From assembly GCA_021784635.1 (NCBI GenBank), contig JAJYHS010000141.1, positions 1 to 6,209 of the forward strand: 6,209 nt of DNA, in the 5' to 3' direction. The translations under genes were made by a program, and so were the position numbers. Positions 1-4,953 of the stretch are shown one piece after another (positions within the stretch are counted from its first letter, which is position 1; the number at the start of each line of letters is the position of its first letter). Under the pieces are notes generated by a model. That model searched no databases and was not told where the DNA came from. It worked only from the letters and a program-made list of their open reading frames with translations. The DNA is from a bacterium. GTDB lineage: Bacteria; Bdellovibrionota; Bdellovibrionia; Bdellovibrionales; UBA1609.

Positions 1-905
1 CAATTCGGTAGATTATTTTTGGCTAGTTTTATTACCTTATCTTTCACTTCCGCGACGATAACAGTTTGGTCGCGTGGCGGCTCGACTCCGGCGGTAAATT
101 CTTGTAACCGGTAAAAAATCTGATTGCGCAGCTCGTGGACTCCTTGGCTGGCAAACTCCAAAATAGCTTGATAAAGGCGGTCTTCACCAAACTGATGGCC
201 ATCTAAATCCTTCGCCTCGACGACACCGGGCGTACAAAAAATAAGTTTGTCGCGCGGGTTCAATTCGACGGACTGCGCTCGAATCGGCGCATCAAACGCA
301 ACTTGAATTGCCGGCAATTCTGATTTCAACAGGCGAAGTTCGGAATTCGAGCTGTCATAGTGCAACGCCCTAATGCCACCCAGCTTAACGTAGTTAAGTG
401 AAAATTGTCGGCGATCAAACACTCCATAAAATAGATCGGCAAAATCTTGAGGAGCGCTTGCGGGTTTAATTTCACGCACAATTTTTTCAATGAGACTGGA
501 TGGGTCAGATTGTCTTCTCCCCTCCATACGTCCCGTCATCTTAAGCAAAATAGAAAGAAGTAGCGCCGACATGGCGTGCCCGGACCCCGCCGCAACAATG
601 ACACCAAATCGCGAACGATCTTCGTGTTCAAATATATCGAAATAGTCACCGCCGCGTTGAAAACTTGCTAAAAATTTTGATGAAAACTCAAAACCCTGAA
701 TTTGTGGAATTTCAGTCGGCACCAAGTGCTTTTGAATCAAATGAACCAGCCGCAACTCTTGATTGAGTTTGCCGATGAGCGATTCAAGCCGCTGGTTGGC
801 TTGACTGAGTTCCCGCCGAAATACGGCGAGATCTTTTTCGCGCTCGGAGACTTCGAGTTCGAGCTCCACAATTCGCGCTCGCAATTGTTCAATATTTTCT
901 GCCAT
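1..905 (-). CDS. SpoIIE/RsbU-type PP2C-like protein with N-terminal coiled coil, probably catalytically degenerate (C-terminus cut by window edge)
   Basis: The frame opens at ATG 905 and is still open at base 1, giving 301 visible residues. Residues about 1-58 are rich in Glu, Leu, Gln and Arg with heptad-like spacing, suggesting a coiled coil. Residues about 60-288 follow the SpoIIE/RsbU serine phosphatase fold: the linker HLIQKHLVPTEIP, then GGDYFD (85-90), the SGH turn (108-110), and the FG..RL segment (239-244). The family needs Asp residues to bind two metals. Here the usual GDVSGHG reads AAGSGHA (105-111, Asp to Ala106), the usual YTDG reads CTPG (224-227, Asp to Pro226), and the usual DDxT reads RDQT (278-281). 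Only Asp87 clearly remains. The reading frame is intact over 900 bp, so this looks like a retained pseudophosphatase or scaffold rather than decay; this is inference from alignment by eye. ATG 905 is the only start after an upstream in-frame TAA. It has no Shine-Dalgarno. The gene diverges from the SirB1-like gene. Target and partner proteins are unknown. Confidence 0.85.
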   Translation of the reverse strand, partial: MAENIEQLRARIVELELEVSEREKDLAVFRRELSQANQRLESLIGKLNQELRLVHLIQKHLVPTEIPQIQGFEFSSKFLASFQRGGDYFDIFEHEDRSRFGVIVAAGSGHAMSALLLSILLKMTGRMEGRRQSDPSSLIEKIVREIKPASAPQDFADLFYGVFDRRQFSLNYVKLGGIRALHYDSSNSELRLLKSELPAIQVAFDAPIRAQSVELNPRDKLIFCTPGVVEAKDLDGHQFGEDRLYQAILEFASQGVHELRNQIFYRLQEFTAGVEPPRDQTVIVAEVKDKVIKLAKNNLPN

Positions 906-911
906 AAAACT

Positions 912-940
912 ATTGTCGAATCCGTGACATGCTTAGTCAA
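912..940 (-). promoter_or_regulatory. Candidate sigma70-type promoter for the PP2C-like gene
   Basis: Read on the minus strand, TTGACT (940-935) is followed after 17 bp by GACAAT (917-912), matching the -35 and -10 consensus at 5/6 and 4/6. Only six bases separate the -10 box from ATG 905, so transcription would start at or next to the start codon and the mRNA would be essentially leaderless. This agrees with the absence of a Shine-Dalgarno. No convincing promoter is visible for the opposite gene. The best plus-strand option, TTGAAA at 954-959 with TACGAA 17 bp later, has a poor -10 box. Confidence 0.45.
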
Positions 941-989
941 CAGTTCGCAATGCTTGAAAATCGGCTGACGGTTACGTACGAAAAAGCTC

Positions 990-996
990 GAGGGGG
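990..996 (+). promoter_or_regulatory. Shine-Dalgarno of the SirB1-like gene
   Basis: GAGGGGG lies 11 nt upstream of ATG 1008. The purine-rich match supports this start, although the spacing is slightly long. Confidence 0.5.
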
Positions 997-1007
997 CGTG
1001 CAGCATA

Positions 1008-1790
1008 ATGTGTTTGGACTTTGATAACTCGCGATTGATTGATTCTCCGTTGAGCGCCCTGGTTTGGATTAATCAATCGCTTAGGTCAAACGACAGCACA
1101 AATTCAACCGATGCCGATTACCTTTTGCGGCCGGTCAACTTCATGTACTACGAACTTGCGAGTTTGACCTCGGGCCTGCCTGACGACGAACTTTTTGCGT
1201 CCCTCAATCACTATTTGTTCGATACCAAAAAATTTCAGATCGCGGCAGCACCGGTTTTACTCGACGAAATCCTGGCGGATCGTCGGGGTTGCTATTCCGC
1301 AATTGCTTTACTGTACATGCATTTGGGTTGTCGGCTTGGTCTTAAAATCGATTTCTTGCGTTGGCCCAACCGCGCCATTCTTAAATGGGAATGCCAAGGG
1401 AGATCTCGATACGTCAATCTTGAAGAGTGTGGCCGCTTTTTGACTGAAGATGAGCTTTTAAATATTTTAAATAACGAGCGAAAGGATTCGATCGCCTCGC
1501 TCAGTTTACAAGAATCCGTCGTCCAGTATCTTACCTACCTCTCTTTTTATTACCGGCAATATGCGGACACCGATCGTCTACATAAAACTTTCGGAATGAT
1601 CCTTTCATTTGAACCAGACAACATGCGGATTTTAGCCGAACGCGCACTCTTGCGGCGCGATCTTGGTCTTTTGAAAGACGCCCTCCAAGACATGAAACGA
1701 TATTTCTCATTTAACGAAAAAGTGAATTCTAATTCGGATCTCGCACTCGTTTACGAGGAGCTCAAATCACGGGTTTCGCCGCCCTTGTGA
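1008..1790 (+). CDS. SirB1-like protein (transglutaminase-like core plus C-terminal helical/TPR-like region)
   Basis: The 260-residue product matches the SirB1 (E. coli YchA) layout and length. Residues about 60-155 form a transglutaminase-like core: the LNHYLFD segment (66-72), LADRRG (89-94) leading into CYSAIALLY (95-103), a WP turn (119-120) and YVNLEECG (135-142). Residues about 170-250 resemble the family's TPR-like tail, with FEPDN (201-205), ERALLRRDLGLLKDAL and a following YF segment (232-233). Of the transglutaminase triad, Cys95 sits at the nucleophile position, but the His position is Arg (about 122) and the Asp position is Asn137. As far as I recall, E. coli SirB1 also lacks the His and Asp, so the family is probably not a classical protease or transglutaminase. 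The precise role of SirB1 proteins is unsettled and I infer none. It is transcribed divergently from the PP2C-like gene, and its last 40 bp overlap the end of rsmJ on the other strand. Confidence 0.8.
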   Translation: MCLDFDNSRLIDSPLSALVWINQSLRSNDSTNSTDADYLLRPVNFMYYELASLTSGLPDDELFASLNHYLFDTKKFQIAAAPVLLDEILADRRGCYSAIALLYMHLGCRLGLKIDFLRWPNRAILKWECQGRSRYVNLEECGRFLTEDELLNILNNERKDSIASLSLQESVVQYLTYLSFYYRQYADTDRLHKTFGMILSFEPDNMRILAERALLRRDLGLLKDALQDMKRYFSFNEKVNSNSDLALVYEELKSRVSPPL

Positions 1791-2407
1791 GCGGCCCCGG
1801 TCGTGACATACACATCGTATCGCACCGATTTGCCAATCAAAGAGTGACTGGGCTTTTGTCCGGCAAGCCATGGCGCATGTTTAGGTCGTTTTACAATGAC
1901 CCGAAATTGCGCCACATTAAGTGCGGCCAAGAGCAGCTGCCGTTCATCCTCTTGTGTCGGCGGCGGCTCAAGCAGTTGTAAAAGGCGCGTTTCTTTACTG
2001 GCGGCTGCCGACTTTTTCTTCTCCGGAAACATCGGGTCCAAGTATACGATATCAGGGCGTAGGCGGTCGGGCTCCGATCCAGCTTGATTCGACAATTGCT
2101 TTAGCCAAGTCACCGCTTCGGCGTGAATTAAATTAAAATTACTTGGCTGGCGAATCCCGCTAAATGCGCGAAACAATTTTTCGTTTCGCTCGATCGCCAC
2201 AACTCGACAGCCGAGGGCGATCAGGTGCATGCTGTCACGGCACAAACCGGCGGTCGCATCGATAACAAATGGTTTTTGTTTATTTTTAGCCGGGCGCCCC
2301 AAGGCTTTAGATAAAAGATCGGTTTTGACGCCGACGAGGCGGCGATGCTTAAACTCTACGGATACTTTTAGGGTTTTATCGCCGTCCAAAACTTCTAGAT
2401 ACATCAT
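1751..2407 (-). CDS. rsmJ: 16S rRNA (guanine-1516-N2)-methyltransferase RsmJ
   Basis: The 218-residue protein would use S-adenosylmethionine to methylate the N2 of G1516 of 16S rRNA, in the cytoplasm. The family signature is clear. Residues 50-58 read DATAGLCRD (usually DATAGLGRD), the SAM-binding loop. ER at 73-74 follows strand 2. PDIVYLDPMFP (118-128) is the catalytic motif. KRPKHAPWLAGQKP (173-186) and IGKSVRYDVY (191-200) are typical C-terminal blocks. It is shorter than E. coli RsmJ (about 250 residues), mainly at the N-terminus. The frame is open further upstream to 2512, but that part lies inside the prenyltransferase gene. I chose ATG 2407, whose ATGA overlaps the upstream TGA stop. 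ATG 2404 directly after it is equally possible. No Shine-Dalgarno is visible, so translational coupling is likely. It appears to be the last gene of the polyprenyl synthase-menA run. The Cys in place of Gly in the SAM loop is unusual. Confidence 0.92.
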   Translation of the reverse strand: MMYLEVLDGDKTLKVSVEFKHRRLVGVKTDLLSKALGRPAKNKQKPFVIDATAGLCRDSMHLIALGCRVVAIERNEKLFRAFSGIRQPSNFNLIHAEAVTWLKQLSNQAGSEPDRLRPDIVYLDPMFPEKKKSAAASKETRLLQLLEPPPTQEDERQLLLAALNVAQFRVIVKRPKHAPWLAGQKPSHSLIGKSVRYDVYVTTGAAHKGGETRDLSSS

Positions 2408-3504
2408 AAAATTGCGAATCCGATCACAATGATCCCGCAAATTAAGTGAACGATAAGAGTTTCTTTTAAAATGTTCGGAAGAGACGAGGCAAGTGGTGAA
2501 CTTGTTCGCCAAATTCTAATTGCTAGACCTAAATTTAAAATCAGCATTAGAGCTGCCGCAAGCACCCACCACGGCCAATGCATCGCAACTAAGAAAAGCG
2601 TGAAACAAAGTCCTGCCAAGACAAACAAACATGCTACGAAACGCTTTGAGCGATCAAAACCAAATTCGACCGCAAGTGTGCGCAGTCCCGCCACGTCATC
2701 CACTACAACACTTATAAGATGCCGAATTTCAACATACGAAACGGCAAGTATTCCAAAACCGCTGCCCAATAAAGCACATCTACCAAAGGGCAGCGGATCA
2801 TGCGCAACAATATTTGCACCAAAAGTTAGCAGCGGTCCCAATGCGAAAAATAAAGACAAATCACCGGCGATCCAATTCGCACTCGTTCGCCTTGAGCCAC
2901 TTTCAAGCTCCCGACCACGGCGAAGTGCCGAATAACCTATTATTCCAATTCCGCCACCTAAAGCAGAAAGCCACACTAAGTTCAATGAATTAACGAGGAC
3001 GGGCAAAGAAAAAATAACGGCCAAGACAAGGAGCGCGCGAGACAAGCGGCGGACAGTCACCGCACGAATCCAACCGTTTTGTATAACGCGACTTCCGCCT
3101 TTTTCGTTGAGCCTGTCAATACCGCTTAGATGATCGACAAAGTCATTGCGGCAGTAGATCGCGCCGTGCAAAAACAGAAGCGACAAAAGCGCGAAGCTCG
3201 CGTGCTCAATCAAAATACCGGATTTTTCAAAAAATACGGTAACCACCGGCAACAATGTGAGCCCCACCAAATCAAGCCGCATAAGCCGCGCGAGAACTTT
3301 GAGTAACGACGGCTTTTTTACTTCATCGCGATTTAAAATCTGAAACGTTATTTTCTCTTCACGCGAATTAATATGGAGCGACTGAATAGGCAACGCCACC
3401 TGAGCGTTTGGGAGTTCACCTAATAAATATTTTTGAAAATCGGGATGAGTTCGATCAATAGTCAGAAATGAAGGCTTTGTTTTCGGCGGGTCTTGTAGAC
3501 TCAT
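2404..3504 (-). CDS. menA: UbiA-family prenyltransferase, MenA-like (1,4-dihydroxy-2-naphthoate polyprenyltransferase)
   Basis: An integral membrane enzyme expected to transfer a polyprenyl chain to 1,4-dihydroxy-2-naphthoate, giving demethylmenaquinone. Numbered from ATG 3504 (366 residues), the first Asp motif is NDFVD (120-124), continuing through GIDRLNEKGGSRVIQNG to about residue 144. It is MenA-like and binds diphosphate through Mg2+. About eight hydrophobic segments follow from residue 78 to the C-terminus. The second motif normally reads D-x3-D before a Gly-Lys. Here it is S265-VVV-D269-D-V-A-G273, so the first Asp appears to be Ser. Residues 1 to about 75 form a non-membrane extension that typical MenA proteins of about 300 residues lack. 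ATG 3504 follows the upstream stop by 5 bp. An in-frame TTG at 3525 would add seven residues and overlap that gene by 16 bp, and neither start has a strong Shine-Dalgarno. MenA rather than UbiA is inferred from the motif and from menE and the thioesterase nearby. Transfer to another acceptor is possible. Confidence 0.85.
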   Translation of the reverse strand: MSLQDPPKTKPSFLTIDRTHPDFQKYLLGELPNAQVALPIQSLHINSREEKITFQILNRDEVKKPSLLKVLARLMRLDLVGLTLLPVVTVFFEKSGILIEHASFALLSLLFLHGAIYCRNDFVDHLSGIDRLNEKGGSRVIQNGWIRAVTVRRLSRALLVLAVIFSLPVLVNSLNLVWLSALGGGIGIIGYSALRRGRELESGSRRTSANWIAGDLSLFFALGPLLTFGANIVAHDPLPFGRCALLGSGFGILAVSYVEIRHLISVVVDDVAGLRTLAVEFGFDRSKRFVACLFVLAGLCFTLFLVAMHWPWWVLAAALMLILNLGLAIRIWRTSSPLASSLPNILKETLIVHLICGIIVIGFAIL

Positions 3505-3509
3505 GAAAT

Positions 3510-4442
3510 TTAAACTTTTCGCCAATACAAAATACCCGGCAATGATTTAAAATCGGAAACGACTCCTTGAACATCGCCCGGCAGAATTTGCGCCAGTTGT
3601 TCGCAGTGGTGTTCAAATAGCTCGATCACTTTTCGGTTATGCTCATCAAACTGCTCAAGTTTCGAAAAAAAGCTTTCTTCTCCAACGACGCTATAGACTT
3701 CTTGCTTTGTCTTGCAGTCGCGAAACCGAGCCTTTTGTTGTTCGCTCATGTCGCGAGTGAGAAACGTCGCAAATGAATTCATATACCCCGATTGCAAATC
3801 ACCTAAAATTGCTTTGCCTTCATAATTACGTATATCGAAATCCAAAAGATCGTCGCTTCGCTGAAAGAGCAAGCCGAGTAAACTGCCCATCTCCTCCAAA
3901 CAACGATGTAGATCAGCCACGTCGTTATGAGCCGCAATAAACGGCGAGCGGATGCACCATTTAAAAAGTGAGGCCGTTTTTAGATCGTGAACGCGGTCAA
4001 GTTGCAAAAGACTCACGTCCCAGTCTTCGATCAATGAATCCTGAATCCATTCGCCTTCAAGCAAATCCGAGATGACCTCGGCCGTGTATTGAATCAGTGC
4101 CAAATTGCCATGCCGAGAAAGATTCACCATTACGCGCGCGAGAAGATAGTCGCCTGCCAATACCGCATATTCGGGCGTATACTTGAGCCATGCCGCCGTT
4201 TTTTCACGGCGAAGCGGCGAGCGGTCGATCAGGTCATCGTGCAAAAGCGAAGCGTTGTGAATGAATTCAATCGTTTGCGCGAGCAGATGTACGGTTTGAT
4301 CCGGCAAGCGCAAGTGCCCCGATATCCTTTGAATCAATTTAGCCCGAAAACCCTTACCATGCGAAAAAAGATCGTCGTAAAGTGCATTCAGCTTTGGTAA
4401 ATAGCTTGGAAAGTCGTCTGGAGCGTAAACTTTAAGGTTCAT
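3510..4442 (-). CDS. Trans-polyprenyl diphosphate synthase (probably long-chain, for the menaquinone tail)
   Basis: A 310-residue all-helical isoprenyl diphosphate synthase that condenses isopentenyl diphosphate onto an allylic primer. Visible motifs are GKGFRAKL (29-36, the usual GGKR-R-P region), LLHDDLIDRSPLRR (66-79) with the first Asp-rich motif D69-D70-x-x-D73, GDYLLAR (97-103), KTA (155-157), and FQRSDDLLDFD (193-203) with the second Asp motif D197-D198-x-x-D201. The residue five before the first Asp motif is Ala64. A small residue there is known to allow long products such as hepta- or octaprenyl chains, so farnesyl synthase is unlikely. The block after motif two, usually GK-x-T-L-P, reads GYMNSF (219-224), a departure. 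It directly precedes menA, which would use its product, with a 5-bp gap. ATG 4442 is the only start after an upstream in-frame TGA. It has no Shine-Dalgarno and a candidate promoter lies close by. The exact chain length cannot be read from sequence. Confidence 0.9.
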   Translation of the reverse strand: MNLKVYAPDDFPSYLPKLNALYDDLFSHGKGFRAKLIQRISGHLRLPDQTVHLLAQTIEFIHNASLLHDDLIDRSPLRREKTAAWLKYTPEYAVLAGDYLLARVMVNLSRHGNLALIQYTAEVISDLLEGEWIQDSLIEDWDVSLLQLDRVHDLKTASLFKWCIRSPFIAAHNDVADLHRCLEEMGSLLGLLFQRSDDLLDFDIRNYEGKAILGDLQSGYMNSFATFLTRDMSEQQKARFRDCKTKQEVYSVVGEESFFSKLEQFDEHNRKVIELFEHHCEQLAQILPGDVQGVVSDFKSLPGILYWRKV

Positions 4443-4453
4443 ACCGACAAAGA

Positions 4454-4482
4454 GCGTTACTGACTCGCAACAAGCGTGTCAA
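4454..4482 (-). promoter_or_regulatory. Candidate promoter of the polyprenyl synthase-menA-rsmJ run
   Basis: On the minus strand a perfect -35 hexamer TTGACA (4482-4477) is followed after 17 bp by TAACGC (4459-4454), a poor -10 box. Transcription would begin about 5-6 nt before ATG 4442, leaving no room for a Shine-Dalgarno, and none is present. The -35 is good, while the -10 is weak enough that this is only a candidate. No clear promoter for the divergent thioesterase is visible in the same region. Confidence 0.35.
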
Positions 4483-4492
4483 GAAACAAGCG
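4469..4492. repeat. Short direct repeat AACAAGCG x2 flanking the candidate -35 box
   Basis: AACAAGCG occurs at 4469-4476 and again at 4485-4492, with an 8-bp spacer that contains the -35 hexamer of the minus-strand candidate promoter. The centre-to-centre distance is 16 bp. It could be a regulator binding site for the divergent men genes, or chance, since the repeat is short. Confidence 0.3.
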
Positions 4493-4506
4493 ACGGATTT
4501 AGCTAC

Positions 4507-4510
4507 AGGA
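4507..4510 (+). promoter_or_regulatory. Shine-Dalgarno that decides the thioesterase start
   Basis: AGGA ends 6 nt before ATG 4517. This spacing supports ATG 4517 over the in-frame TTG at 4514 immediately before it. Confidence 0.5.
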
Positions 4511-4516
4511 TAATTG

Positions 4517-4927
4517 ATGGCACAGTTACTTTTTGAAAAAAGCATCACCGTCCATTTTGGTGATACCGACCCCCAAGGGATATTGTATTTTGCCCGGGCA
4601 TTTGAGTTGGCCCACGAAACCATTGAAGATTTTTGGGCAGCCAATTCACTTGGATGGGCCTTTTGGTTTCAAAACTCTGATTTTACCGTGCCGTTGCGCC
4701 ATGCCGAAGCCGATTTTCAAAAGCCGGCACGAGCGGGCGAAATTTGCTCAGCGCAACTCTACTTAGTTCGTGTCGGCAATACATCGGTCGAATTTCAGGT
4801 TGAACTATATGACTCATCCGGAAGCCTTTTAACTACAGTGAAAACGATTCACGTTTTTGTCGATCGACGTTCCTTAAAAAAAATGAACGTTCCGGATCGT
4901 ATACGCGAACAACTGGAGCGAAATTGA
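4517..4927 (+). CDS. menI: 4HBT-type hotdog thioesterase, probable 1,4-dihydroxy-2-naphthoyl-CoA thioesterase
   Basis: A 136-residue single-domain hotdog protein, the usual family length. The active-site region is HFGDTDPQGILYFARAFELAHE (the 22 residues 13-34, key residues D16, D18, G21, H33), with D18 at the place of the catalytic Asp of 4-hydroxybenzoyl-CoA thioesterase. The block DFTVPLRHAEADFQKPARAG (55-74) closely resembles, from memory, the cyanobacterial DHNA-CoA thioesterase Slr0204, which hydrolyses the naphthoyl-CoA made by MenB. Position between menE and the polyprenyl synthase-menA genes supports the menaquinone role. A YbgC-like acyl-CoA thioesterase is the main alternative. It is the only men gene here on the plus strand, diverging from the polyprenyl synthase gene and converging on menE with one base between the stop codons. 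A terminator hairpin covers its last codons. Confidence 0.82.
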   Translation: MAQLLFEKSITVHFGDTDPQGILYFARAFELAHETIEDFWAANSLGWAFWFQNSDFTVPLRHAEADFQKPARAGEICSAQLYLVRVGNTSVEFQVELYDSSGSLLTTVKTIHVFVDRRSLKKMNVPDRIREQLERN

Positions 4928-4953
4928 ACTACGGCAGCCCCAGTTGTTTTTTT
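4908..4953 (+). terminator. Rho-independent terminator for the thioesterase transcript
   Basis: AACAACTGG (4908-4916) can pair with CCAGTTGTT (4940-4948) in a perfect 9-bp stem around a 23-nt loop. Seven T residues run from 4947 to 4953, partly overlapping the stem end. The left arm is the final coding sequence of the thioesterase and the right arm lies in the last codons of menE on the other strand. There is no matching T tract in the minus direction, so it should not stop menE transcription. The long loop lowers confidence. Confidence 0.5.

Noticed and set aside
973..980. Overlapping palindromes TACGTA and CGTACG in the divergent intergenic region
   Set aside because: Each is only 6 bp and expected by chance. 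There is no second copy or symmetric extension to suggest an operator.
702..1006. Open frames of 88-89 codons on both strands over the N-terminal part of the PP2C-like gene
   Set aside because: Both overlap the coiled-coil coding region or the divergent promoter in other frames and resemble no protein. The intergenic sequence is better explained as promoter.
2408..2512. A 35-residue N-terminal extension of RsmJ starting at 2512
   Set aside because: It lies inside the menA coding sequence, shows no family similarity, and an ATGA junction at 2407 gives the natural coupled start.
2471..2935. A 154-codon plus-strand open frame opposite menA
   Set aside because: It lies wholly antisense to a well-supported membrane protein, its composition is Ser/Lys/Arg/Pro-rich with no domain-like pattern, and no Shine-Dalgarno was found. 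It is a complement shadow.
4089..4400. A 103-codon plus-strand open frame opposite the polyprenyl synthase
   Set aside because: It lies within a strongly supported gene and has no motif or ribosome-binding site.
4432..4644. A 70-codon minus-strand open frame opposite the thioesterase start
   Set aside because: It is antisense to the thioesterase, overlaps the next gene's start and has no recognisable features. It is a shadow, though an antisense RNA may cross here.
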